Assembly (NCBI RefSeq): GCF_047948215.1
Contig: NC_134465.1
Span: forward strand, 52,049,946-52,113,945
DNA: 64,000 nucleotides
Direction: 5' to 3'
Source of the DNA: Lycorma delicatula
Lineage: Eukaryota > Arthropoda > Insecta > Hemiptera > Fulgoridae
Shown here: in pieces, positions 48,855 through 59,839 of the stretch
Numbering within the stretch: the stretch's first letter is position 1
How the letters are laid out: every line of letters starts with the position of its first letter
Position numbers and translations under genes: made by a program
Notes under the pieces: model-generated
Told to the model about the DNA's origin: nothing
What the model saw: the letters and a program-made list of their open reading frames with translations, nothing else
Database searches by the model: none

Positions 48855-49095
48855 TGTACTAGCCCATCCGTCTAGCCAGAACCTGAACCCTCTGCGCTCA
48901 TGTCAGCCAGGCGAATCCCGGAGCCAACTCAAGGGTTTCTTGGGGCCAAGGGGCCTACGCTAAGGCCGCAGAGCTCGCTTCGATTGCCACTCCCAATTTG
49001 CCAGAGGAACCGACGCCCTGGACACCCGCAGAGTTGCTTCGGTCGCCACTCTCATCTACCCAGAGGATTCTACCCCCTGGAACCCCACACTGTAC
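48855..49095 (+). repeat. GC-rich block with a ~60 bp tandem duplication
   Basis: CCGCAGAGCTCGCTTCGATT... (from about 48966) is followed by CCGCAGAGTTGCTTCGGTCG... (from about 49026). Both end in CAGAGGA...CCCTGGA. Confidence 0.7.
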
Positions 49096-49369
49096 TTATC
49101 CTCATAGTTGTAAAAATTTCTTTTTCAGCTTTATAGAAAACTGAAAAAGAAACTAAATTACAAAAGATTGAATAATTGTAACTACGGTAACAAAAGAACA
49201 CACACCTTTGACGAAGAAAAAATCATAACTTATTTCTTTGCCGTGACGGCAGAAATATAATAATGAAGTAAAAGGATTAATCTGTTTTGTTCTTAATGAA
49301 TTTCACAACTTCAACGACCTTGAGAGAGAAGAAATATTGATTATTTTCAATATCTTAACCTTCAAGGAA

Positions 49370-49995
49370 GCTAGGGTCTCGGTCGATGGTCCTGGGATAA
49401 CACGAATGTATCCTGTAAATTTGAAAGTAATCGGTTGGTTGGTTCTCGCGTGATTCGATAACAAGAAAACAGATAAACTTTATGTATTAATACAAATCTG
49501 AATAACCGTAATTTGATCGAGATCAAGAGTACCTGCTGCATGCAAAATTTAGCCTTCAACCTGCAACAAATACCCCGTTTGAATTTTGAAAATCAGACGA
49601 TTATTTGCAGAGATATAAGAGTACCACCGAACCTCCCAAAACACCGTCCCAAGAGTACTCCGTTTGTTACTAGTTGTAGTTAGATGGTAGTTGATGGTAG
49701 TTTTTGATCTAGCCTTCCACGAGATGCTCGCATACTTCAACATTCTAGCCTCACACGCAGTCCACACGGGAAGCCTTATTATTGTTAAACAGAATTTTTT
49801 ATGAATTATTTAATATTATTTTGTTTAACGTAAATTTAATTCTATTATTTTTGTAATATTATTTATTCGATTCATTCAGTTCAAACCCAGCACAGACAAT
49901 GATACTCTTAGTTCACAGATTATTAATTAAATTCATTAAAGTTTGTGCTCTAACCGGTAAATCTCCTCTCCACCACTGCATACACATATATATTT
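49370..49995 (-). repeat. Dispersed repeat, inverted copy of 54435-54960
   Basis: Shared landmarks in reverse complement: TAATCGTC(C/T)GATTTT near 49590/54825, CCTCCCAAAACACCGTC near 49632, the GAGGCTAGA/TCTAGCC pair, and the CTCTCCACCACTGCATA end near 49970. Confidence 0.7.
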
Positions 49996-50163
49996 TTTCG
50001 AGATGAAATTTTTCTAGAAACCTTCACAATTATGCCAAGAATCATGAGTAAAAATTTGGTTGCGATTGATGGAGTTAAAATTTTTTTTACTTTTTCGTTT
50101 TAAGCCTCCCATTTTTCACATTTTTTATATAAAAAAAAAAATTATATAAAAATGACTTATAGT

Positions 50164-50903
50164 TGTTTTTTTTTTGTCTTCAGTCATTTGACTGGTTTGA
50201 TGCAGCTGTCCAAGATTCTCTATCTAGTGCTAGTCGTTTCATTTCAGTATACCCTCTACATCCTACATTCCTAACAATTTGTTTTACATATTCCAAACGT
50301 GGCCTGCCTACACAATTTTTTCCTTTTACCTGTCCTTCCAATATTAAAGCGAATATTCCAGGATGCCTTAATATGTGGCCTATAAGTCTGTCTCTTCTTT
50401 TAGCTATATCTTTCCAAATGGTTCTTTCTTCATCTATTTTCCGCAACACCTATTTATCCACCCGTCTGATTTTTAACATTCTCCTATAGCACCGCATTGC
50501 AAAAGCTTCTAATCTTTTCTTCTCAGATACTCCGATTGTCCAAGTTTCACTTTCATATAAAGCGACACTCCAAACATATACTTTCAAAAATCTTTTCCTG
50601 ACATTTAAAATAATTTTTGATGTAAACAAATTATATTTCTTACTGAAGGCTCGTTTCGCTTGTGCTATTCGGCATTTTATATCGCTCCTGCTTCGTCCAT
50701 CTTTAGTAATTCTACTTCCCAAATAACAAAATTCTTCTACCTCCATAATCTTTTCTCCTCCTATTTTCACATTCAGTGGTCCATCTTTGTTATTTCTACT
50801 ACATTTCATTACTTTTGTTTTGTTCTTGTTTATTTTCATGCGATAGTTGTTGCGTAGGACTTCATCTATGCCGTTCATTGTTTCTTCTAAATCCTTTTTA
50901 TAG
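50164..50903 (-). mobile_element. LINE-A, 5'-truncated copy
   Basis: Minus-strand segments 50450-50878 and 50180-50449 encode the RT tail from MNGIDEVLRNNYRMKINKNK to SNQSND. A small deletion around 50450, where TNEEV is lost, breaks the frame. Possible short duplication TTATAGT on both sides (about 50157 and 50901). Confidence 0.88.
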
Positions 50904-50944
50904 TATTTTAATAATTAATGAATAAAACATTAGAGAAATACCAT

Positions 50945-51600
50945 AGGAACGGAACGCAAGAATGGCGGGAGTTTCAATATTTCTCCCTACAGATGGCAGA
51001 GTCTGGACAATGTCCCTTGCTGCTGTATCTTTCTATTATCGGGCGGATTTCATCTGTTATTTAGTGGCGGTTATAAATTTTATGTTTTATTTATGGACGG
51101 ATTTGATCATTTGCGTTCCTATCCGTATGTACCATGGTGTAATTTATTTACTGGTTCTGACCGTGATAGACTAAGCTTTTGAGCCTAATAATCCCGGCGT
51201 GATTCCCTTTCAGTCCATCCACTGAAATACCCTCAGTACCAGCACCTATGGGCTAGCAGGAGTGCGCCTACTGGAGCTCTAGTTATTTGGAGGGAGAAAT
51301 GCGCCACGTTCTCCAGAGGAAGTCGCATATGCTGACTAAATGAAATTGTGGTCTCTTCGTGGGACGGTATGGGGTGATGTCTAACTTTTTATAGTTTTAA
51401 CAAAATTTAATTGAGAAAACGGTCACTTTCGCGGCCGGAATTTTTGTGCGGTATTCCATTTATAGGTTACGCAATATAAAGGCTCCTAAGCCTGGTTTGT
51501 CATTTTTTGACTCTCGTACCGCCTCTTCACAGTGGTTCGTTTAATATGGCATGAGGCCGTTTTCTTATACCCTGTGGAGTACGGTCCTCTCCCGTAGTAA
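50945..51600 (-). mobile_element. Jockey-like LINE 3' end, second copy
   Basis: Colinear with 24836-25480 from CAATATTTCTCCCTACAGAT to TATACCCTGTGGAG. It stops at 51600 inside the region coding the RT C-terminus in the other copy. Confidence 0.75.
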
Positions 51601-52636
51601 CCCTATAACTCAATAAAAATAACCCAATAATAAATTAGAGAAAACATACTATGGTTTTATACCGATCATTTTAAAGTTTTCTCCATATTAATATATTAAA
51701 AATATAAGAATTTTTGCTTTTAATTATACACATAATTTATCCAAACTTTATCTACCCTCCCTTCACTCGCTAACCTTGAATAATTTGTAAAATATGTTAA
51801 TATTTTTAAAATTTCCACTATATTAGTGTGTTTTCTCTAATTTTTTATTCATAAATTATTATAAAAAATGCTATATTAAGTAATTTTTATGTGAAAAAAT
51901 GCGAAAAAAAAATAGGGGGTGTAAAACGAAAAATACCAAAATTTTAAATGGAAAGAACAGGATGGATGGATAAGGCGCACACCATTTTCAAGGACAATTA
52001 AATATAAAAAAAATTGACGTAAACATCAACCGATTATAACTAGATATTTTAAAAGTTATTTGTAGTACATTCTAAATAGTGGTTTAATTCAATAACTTAT
52101 TTTATTAACTGCTTTTATTTATTACCCAAATTATAATATTTCGGCAAAAATCTGTTTCTTCTTTATTACAACCTCAACAATTTTTTTTTGTGTAATATTT
52201 TCTGAAATTAAAGAATTTATATTTGTAACAATTGATTTCCATTCCTGACATATTTTTTATAAGAATATACTCCCTAATATGGATATTAGAAGCATCAGGT
52301 TTCTGATTATTGCATTTATATAATAGTCAATTTTTTGTTTATACTAAATAACTACTTTTTTGTTTTAAAACCAGATTCTACCCGTTAAGCTCGCTAAACC
52401 CGTTGCGACATTGAAAATGGTAGAACAATTATCATGACCTGCGGATTAGTAAGTCGTTTATCGGCAATTTTCTACCAATTTTTTTCGTTTTTTTATATAT
52501 TATTAATTATTTATTAGTTTTGTGTTATTTTTATATATAATTGAACTTATCTTGTTTCGTATTACACTAATTCTAGTTCATTTATTATTTATTACTGTAT
52601 CATATCGGCTTGTGTTATTTTAATTCGGCAGTGATC
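51600..52636. other. Upstream region of the NRF-like gene, no motif assigned
   Basis: AT-rich. No promoter element that I can defend; the 5' UTR or first non-coding exon may lie here. Confidence 0.4.
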
Positions 52637-53123
52637 ATGAAATGTATATCATGTTTATTGGTGACATTTACTGTTATTATTAGGATTGTACACTGTACCA
52701 AGTATTTGACGAATAATACAAAAATATTAAAAGAAATCAGTTCTAATGACACTCAAATTATTAAAAAAAATATTATTAATGTATGTGACAAAACTGTAGG
52801 TAATAACAATTCAGAGGAAAACAATTTAAATACTACATATTACGATAGTAACGTTAAATTATCCATTATTTTGAAGAATTTGCAATCATCAGAAAATATT
52901 TACGACGTACCAAGAGGAAGATTATCGACTTTACCATCGTTATCGATTACAAATACACCGGTACTTCTTAATAATTCTAAATTATTAAAAGGATGGATAG
53001 CTGATGAAATTTCTGATGCCCTTTGGGCATTCGCACCGCAGCCTAGTTCTAATCCAAAATGTACATTACACGGTCAACTTTATAGAAATGGTATTAATAA
53101 TTTTACATTATGGGCAATGCAAA
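52637..53123 (+). CDS. NRF-6-like (nose resistant to fluoxetine) N-terminal exon, partial
   Basis: 162 codons plus one base, ending at CAAA|GTAAGTG (phase 1). The start 52637 is chosen over 52610 because it begins directly with a signal peptide, MKCISCLLVTFTVIIRIVHC. A low-complexity Asn/Ile-rich segment with several N-glycosylation sequons (N26, N37, N65 and others) follows. The end reads WAFAPQPSSNPKCTLHGQLY then INNFTLWAMQ. This resembles the C-x(n)-Y...L-x-WA-x-QM start of the NRF domain, which precedes an acyltransferase-3 membrane domain in insect NRF-6-like proteins. In that family the role is lipid or yolk transport, or acyl transfer in epithelia; the exact substrate is unknown. The next exon should begin TG (Met), but was not found before 64000. 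Alternative: an unrelated secreted protein sharing a short motif. Confidence 0.6.
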
Positions 53124-53440
53124 GTAAGTGTTTATTTATTTATTTGTATATTTTTTATTAATATTTATTAACGGGTGAAATAAATGGTGTTTCATTTATC
53201 AGCTTTTTTTTATAACTTGATAAAAATAGAGTAATTTTCAAAATGTTTATTTATGTTTTTTTAATTTATAAGTGAATTTATGGATTCTTAAATAAATACA
53301 ACTTAATTTATTGTTAAATATAATATTTATTATACTAAATATATTATCATCTAAAACGTTAAATTTTGGGACTACTTTAAAATTTTATGTATATATGTAA
53401 ATGTATAATTATATATTATAATAGATCAATTATAATATAT

Positions 53441-54176
53441 ATATCGCGAGGAAATGATAAAAACGGAAATTTGATCAAATCCCTAAGGTAGATGATCAAT
53501 TCACAGAAGATTCTAAAATTACAACTCTGTGGGGTGGTTTTAATGAAAAGATGAAATAATATAATTAATTTTGTAAAAGTTAAGTTTAGTTTAAGTTAAG
53601 TTAAGTTAAGTTTAATTTAAGTTAACTCCGGCCTTTCATCCAGAGGTCCCGGGTTTGAATCCCGGTCAGGCATGGTATTTTCACACATGCAACAAATCAT
53701 TCATCTCATCCTCAAAGCATGCCTAACGGTGGACTCGGAGGTTAAACCAAAAAAAAGTTTAGTTTAGTTTTAAGTTAGTTTTGTTTAAAGTTAATTTTGT
53801 TTATAATTAATTTTATATTATTTATTAATTTAATTTTTGTTTATCTGTATTATTTATTAATTTTGTTTATAGTTAATTTTGTAATTGATTTTGATTTTTT
53901 TCTATATAGTTAATTACAAAATTAACTTTAAACAAAACTAATTTAACTTAAAACTAAAATTAAATTAACTTTAAACTTTAAATAAAATTAAGTTTTACAA
54001 AATTAATTATATTATTTCATCTTTTCACTAAAATAGTTAAGGGATTTGATCAAATTACTTACTTTCTTTAGGGAAATCACCCCGCAGAGTTGTAATTTTA
54101 ACATTTTCCGTGAATTGATCATCTACCTTAGGGATTTGATCAAATCTTCGTTTTCATCATTTCCCTGCGACATATA
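53441..54176. mobile_element. Long foldback element in NRF-like intron, interrupted by SINE-B
   Basis: Left arm about 53441-53600 and right arm about 53985-54176 are inverted copies. Both contain ATTTGATCAAATCCCTAAGG, TAGATGATCAATTCAC, ACAACTCTG and GATGAAATAATATAATTAAT. The right arm has an extra ~45-base internal segment. The inner part is built of TTAAGTTTAG/CTTAAACT-like repeats that could extend the stem. Confidence 0.85.
53626..53757 (+). mobile_element. SINE-B inside the foldback element
   Basis: CTCCGGCCTTTCATCCAGAG, B box GGTTTGAATCCCGG, GGCATGGTATTTTCACACAT, and a tail GGAGGTTAAACCAAAAAAAA. The A-box half is missing relative to 23810-23966. Confidence 0.85.
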
Positions 54177-54279
54177 CATACGTATATATTCAGCATTTCG
54201 TGTGGATTTCAGTTCCCCCGGTGAAATTTCGGTACATAAAGGGTAAACTTGATGGTTTCTTATGTTTTTACAGGGCTAC

Positions 54280-54400
54280 CCAAAAATGTGTTTAGGGTGT
54301 GTGTATATATGTATGTTTGTTCCACCATAGCAGCTCAACGGCTGAACCGATTTATATGTATGACCCGGCGTTGGAATCTTACGTTACCAGGAGTGTAATA
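54280..54400 (+). repeat. Dispersed repeat module, copy 1 (pair with 55505-55640)
   Basis: Shared text: TTTGTTCCACC(A/G)TAGCAG, TCAACGGCT-AAC-GATTT and CTTACGTTACC-(G)AGTGT, each followed by an (AT)n run. Confidence 0.8.
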
Positions 54401-54403
54401 GGT

Positions 54404-54404
<1 letters not shown>

Positions 54405-54441
<37 letters not shown>
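54405..54441. repeat. (AT)n microsatellite
   Basis: About 18 AT units. Confidence 0.97.
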
Positions 54442-54444
<3 letters not shown>

Positions 54445-54960
54445 TAGTGGAGAGATTTTCCGGGTGAAGCATATACTTTAATGAACTGAATTAATGAATT
54501 GTGAATTATGAGCCTCTGTCACTGGGTCAGCTGGGTTCAAACTTAATGATTTGAATCAATCGAATAAAATAGTATTAGAAAAGCAATAGAATTAAATTTA
54601 TGTTAAATAAATTAAAATAATATTAAATTAGTTAAAAAATTCCTGTTTAATAATAATGGGCTTTCCGTGAAGGACTGCGTGTAAGGCTAGAGTAATGACA
54701 TGATGCGAGCACCTCGTGCGAGGCTAGATCCATCTTCACCATCAATTGGTAACAAACGGGGTGCCCCTTAGGTGCTGTTTTGGGAAGTTCATTGGAGTGA
54801 TGTTATAATATCTCTACAAATAATCGTCCGATTTTGCATTAAATTCAATTGGGGTATTTTTTAGTAGGTTCAAGTCTAACTTACGCAAGCATCAAGTACA
54901 CTCTCGATCTAACAAATCACGGCTATTCGGAAATTTTGTTATATCTTCGCAACCAATCTT
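54435..54960 (+). repeat. Dispersed repeat, partner of 49370-49995
   Basis: Inverted relative to the 49 kb copy; see shared landmarks there. No coding capacity seen. Confidence 0.7.
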
Positions 54961-55504
54961 CCGATTTCAAAATTCAAATGAGGTATTTACTTTTATAATA
55001 CAAAATCAAGATGAAACCAAATCAGAACAAAAAGAGCACTGTTTGTCAACAATGTTTTTTTCCGGCAGTTGTGTTTTTTAATTTTTAATATTTATCTCTC
55101 TTATTTGACGTAAAAAATCTAATAAAATATGTGCCAGAACTTTATTTCCCATAGTTTTCTTTATTTCCAACGTAAAACAGAAAAATTCTGGAAGAAAGCA
55201 TTTTTTAGGTTAGAAGTACGATAATTTTTTTAATTACTCACTAATAAATGCGTAAATTTTATTATAAAAACGTGTTGAAAGTTTTATTACAAAAAATTGA
55301 TTTAATAGTCTACGAAACACTAAAAAAAATCAACTTTTATTAATATTAAACTTTGCAAAAAAAAAATCTTACGAATTTGATAAAATTAAAAATATCTGTT
55401 TTAGTACAATAAATTTACACCTTTGAAAAAATAAAATATTTTTAATTCTTTTAAAAAATATTCACCGCGGTTTATACTCCAATAATTTATTACACGATTG
55501 CCGA

Positions 55505-55638
55505 AAAAGGAGTGTAATGTATTTAGGATGTAGTTTCTATGTATCTTTGTTCCACCGTAGCAGTTCAACGGCTCAACTGATTTTAGATGTATGACCCCGC
55601 GTTGTTATCCTTACGTTACCGAGAGTGTCATACGATAC

Positions 55639-55681
<43 letters not shown>
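55505..55681 (+). repeat. Dispersed repeat module, copy 2, with (AT)n
   Basis: Parallel to 54280-54441, including the microsatellite at 55639-55681. The preceding 55130-55360 resembles 39540-39740 (TTTTTAGGTT-GAAGTAC-ATAA text). Confidence 0.75.
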
Positions 55682-55682
<1 letters not shown>

Positions 55683-55829
55683 GGTTTTTTAATTCAATGA
55701 TTCTAACTAAAGCGTGTGCGTGCATACCGTATTTAATTCGCGTGAGTGAGGCGGTACTAGCGGTGACGGTCGGCAAAAAATAAACTAATGTAATTTCCCA
55801 AATTACATAGAACAAATTTCGCTTGTACG

Positions 55830-55920
55830 GTCGGCAGATTGGTGTAGCCGTGAGCCTTAACTCACCAGGTAGCGAGTCAACCGGGCGATGAAGTTCGAAA
55901 CCCAACCAGATCACATTACC
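55830..55920 (+). repeat. tRNA-like sequence, probable SINE head
   Basis: A box TGGTGTAGCCG at 55840-55850 fits TRGYNNANNNG exactly. A B box AGTTCGAAACC lies 41 bases on at 55892-55902 with one mismatch. No convincing full cloverleaf; differs from SINE-A and SINE-B. Confidence 0.5.
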
Positions 55921-56248
55921 TTTTTGCACTTTAAATATTTTTCATTTATTTAATTCTACCGCTCATCTGTGACGTCACAACGTAGCAGATGACTACAATA
56001 ACATTTTTTGAGGTAGGGGTGCGATTTTGCAAAACGTTTTTTGCAAATATCGTCATTTTTTAATTGTTAAAAAAATATGACTTTAATTACGTGAAATCTC
56101 GAGGTATTGAGGGTGACCTTTAAAGGTGATCTTTTAAGTTGAAAATTAATGGCATAAATGCCCCAGATATAGAAGTAATCTGAATACCCTTTGGTTAAAA
56201 TCGGTCCAATAGTTCTGGAGATATAAGGTGATTTAGAGGCCGATACCG

Positions 56249-56281
<33 letters not shown>
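56249..56281 (+). repeat. (CA)n microsatellite
   Basis: About 16 CA units; the short open minus frame across it is an artefact of the repeat. Confidence 0.95.
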
Positions 56282-56283
<2 letters not shown>

Positions 56284-57502
56284 ACATATGAACATTAACA
56301 TCCGGAAAATTTCCATCCGTTTTTTTTTTTTGGGTTCCTTAGGGGTCATAACGTCAAGATCGGGTAAAAACCGCATATACCCAAATTGGACCGATTACAA
56401 TACTTTCCTTCTAGAACTATAGCGCTATCTAGACGAGAAAGTAGTAATTAATGTTGTCGGTGATAAAACCATTTTAAAATTGACAAATACGTTAGCGATG
56501 GACAGTTTTAGTGGATATGTAACAACCAATGAAAACAGACTTTGAGATAGAAAAACAGGTGCAAGTTTAAATTCCTACTGGAATGACGTCATTTCTGACA
56601 TTCAAACAACCATGAAGATTGATTAAAAAACTGGTAAGAATTCTTCTTCAGATTTTACCAATATTAATGTTTTAACTCGCTCTTATTTTAAAATGATCAT
56701 TTATAGGTTCTTTATTGTTTTAGGCGTGTCTGCTAGCCTACGTGTACTTCATACTTTATACAGTGTTTATAGTTGTACCGAGATTATTGTATATAATTTA
56801 GTATTTAATGACCATTTAAATTTTAAAACAGTTTTAAAGTACACACAAAAATTAGTAGAAATCAATTGAAAATTTTACGTTCTAACTTTTTTACAAAAAA
56901 CTGTACCATTATTTTTCGGGTGGGCGTCTTAACGCGAGAGGGTACGGTCTATTATTATACAGTACGCTATAATAAAAATATAGTAAATACAATAATAATA
57001 ACAATAATATTATTTAAAATTAAATAAATTATTTATATAATAATTAAAATGAATAATCCCGGGAAAGTATGATATCTCTTCATAATCTACCAATTTCTAC
57101 CTGGATAATGACCATAGCTATTCATGAGCGCTGTTTCGTAACATATAAAAAGAACAATAATAGTAATAAATTACTTTATTTTATTAATTAATCTCTATTT
57201 TAATAATATGATGAACATAAGAAACATCACCAGGAGAGTTTTGTAATCCTTTGCTAGCTTTTTAATTTATTAAAAATAGCTTTATTGCAGTTAAAAGTAT
57301 GAAACAACAGATAAATATTAAACATCTGATGTGAACACCACGTGAGTTCGTTGTACAGTATATTAAATTATATACACACATTTTTTTAGTACATAAAATT
57401 TTATTTCATTAATAACTTCTGATATTTTCATAATTTTTTTATTGTTACTATCGAATTATTATTTATTGTAATTTTTTTTTTACAATCAGAGGTTAATTAA
57501 TT

Positions 57503-59046
57503 TTTTTGTCTTCAGTCATTTGACTGGTTTGATGCAGCTCTCCAAGACTCCCTATCTAGTGCCAGTCGTTTCATTTCGGTATACCCCCTACATCTTACAT
57601 CCCTATCAATTTGTTTTAAATATTCCAAACATTGCCTGCCTGCACAAATGTTTCCTTCTACCTGTCCTTCCAATATTAAAGCGGCCTTCCATGATGCCTT
57701 AATATGTGGCCTTATAGTAACACATTTCAAAAGCACCTAATCTTTTCTTCTCAAGTACTCCGATCGTCCAAGTTTCACTTCCATATAAAGCTACGCTCCG
57801 CTTTCAAAAATGTTTTCCTGATGTTTAAATTAATTTTTGTTGTAAACAAATTATATTTCTTACTGAAGGCTCGTTTAGCTTGTGCTATTCGGAATTTTAT
57901 ACCGCTCCTGCTTCGTCCATCTTTAGTAATTCTACTTCCCAAATAACAAAATTCTTCTACATAAACATTTTCATTGCATAAAATAATTTCGTAATCTTTT
58001 CTCTTCCTATTTTTGTATTCAGTGATCCATGTTCATTATTTCTACTACAATTCATTACTTTCATGTTGTTCTTGTTTATTTTCATGCAGTAGTTATTGCG
58101 TAGGACTTCATCCATGTCATTCATTGTTTCTTCAAAAATCTTTTTTACTTTCAGCTAGAATTACTATATCAGTAAATCGTAGCATCTTTATCTTTTCACC
58201 TTGCACTGTTACTCCTAATCTAAATTGTTCTTTAACATCAGTAACTGCTAGTTCTACGTAAAATTTAAAAAGTAACGTGGCGCAGGTACGCAGACTGTTC
58301 GGGAGAGCGGCCGTGTCTGAACACGGCCATCTCCGGGACATCTGCCGAGAGGACCGTACTCCACAGCGTATAAGAAAACGGCCTTATGTCGTATTAAACG
58401 AACCACCGTGAAGAGGCGGTACGAAAGTCAAAAAATCACATGCCTTTTCTAGGTCTACGAAAACCAAGTATGTTGATTTGTTTTTCTTTAATCTTCCTTC
58501 TACTATTAATCTGAGCACTAAAATTGCTTTCCTTGTCGCGATTCTTTTCCCGAAACCAAATTGGTTTTCTCCTAAACACTTCTTCCACTCTTCTTTCAAT
58601 TCGTCTGTACAGAATTTTAGTTAAAATTTTTGATGCACGACTCCTAGTTAAAATAATTGTTCTGTATTCTTCACATTTATCTGCTCTTTCTTGCTTTCTT
58701 TGGTATCATGACTATAACACACTTTTTGAAGTCTGACGGAACTTCTTGTTTTTCGTAAATATTACACACCAGTTTGTAAAATCTATCTATCGCTTCCTCA
58801 TCTGCACTGCGCAGTAATTCTACAGATGTTCCGTCTATTCCAGAAGTCTTTCTGCCATTCAAATCTTTTAATGCTCTCTTAAATTCAGATCTCAGTATTA
58901 TTTCTCACCTTTCATCCTCTTCGACTTCCTCTTCTTTCTCTATAACACCATTTTCTATTTAATTTACACCTATAACTCTTCAATATATTCCATCCACCTA
59001 TCGACTTTTTCTTTCGTATTATAAATCGGTGTACCATCTTTGTTTA
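57503..59046 (-). mobile_element. LINE-A, longest copy, chimeric and decayed
   Basis: 3' end TTTTTTTGTCTTCAGTCATTTGACTGG at 57503. RT tail blocks follow in several frames. Upstream of the other copies' truncation point it adds IEEL-type linker, KTSGIDGTSVELLRSADEEA and VPSDFKKCVIVMIPKK (58677-58862), the N-terminal RT region. A ~190-base central stretch (RT box A to B interval) is replaced by 58276-58438, which belongs to another LINE family. Confidence 0.85.
58276..58438 (+). mobile_element. Jockey-like LINE fragment inside LINE-A
   Basis: Reverse complement of 25389-25545: TTTTTTGACT...GCCTCTTCACGGTGGTTC, ACACGGC-GCTCTCCCGAA-AGTCTGCGTACC. Joined without spacer to LINE-A sequence on both sides. 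Confidence 0.8.
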
Positions 59047-59839
59047 ACATATAATAATTATTAATAAATCAATATATTTAAATTAAAAAAAAAGGAGATG
59101 AAGTCGGATTCGAACGGACATGCTTTCCACTTGTAAGATCAAAATATTTTATTAATTAAAATTTTATTTGGCTATAACTCTGGAACCAATGAAAATTAAT
59201 ACCACTTATGATATTTCGTTGAAAAACTCCAAAATCCAATTTTTTTTTCATTTTGGGCTTTTTTGGACACGTTTGGTCTAGTCGATGATTACCATAAAAA
59301 GGGGAGGTGCACAATTAGATGTTACAACAGTCCTAAATCAAAAATTTCAACATTCTGCGGCTAATCGTTTTTGAGTTATGCGAGATACAAACGTACGTAC
59401 GTCGAGACTAGTCAAAGTGGATTCAGAGATGATCAAAATGGATATTTTCGTTGAAATCTGAAAACCGAAATTTTCGCGATCACAATATACTTCCTTTACT
59501 TCGTACAAGGAAGTAAAAATGGCAAAAACTACACATCCCTTTTTTAATTTTGTTCAAAATGTAATAACATCAATACCCACACATATATTAATTTATTTTT
59601 GGATATTATTTTAACCATTTTCAAAGAACTTACGTCGGACCAGTACCAGATATAGATCAAAGTACAGGTATGTATGTGTATATATCTTTCCGAAATTTCT
59701 ATTACTTTTTTTTGTGTTTTTTAAACTAAGAAGTCGTAAAACGTGGACAATCGCGTAATCATTATTTGTTCTTTATCTTATCCTTTTTTTCATTATCGAT
59801 TTTAAAATATTTTTAAAGAATTTGTTATTGAGTTATTAT

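Larger units (their letters stand above)
57320..59520 (+). repeat. Outer inverted repeat, left arm (interrupted by LINE-A)
   Basis: 57320-57500 and 59047-59520 together match the reverse complement of 61885-62545. Shared text includes CATCTGATGT, ATTTCATTAATAACTTCTGA, CAATCAGAGGTTAAT, TTTGGCTATAACTCTGGAAC-like, AACATCTAGTTGTGCACCTC (as complement) and the end CTTCCTTTACTTCGTACAAG. Confidence 0.85.

Noticed and set aside
54299..55929. ORFs rich in Tyr-Ile repeats (54299-54481 plus, 55573-55929 minus)
   Set aside because: The repeats are translations of (AT)n microsatellites.
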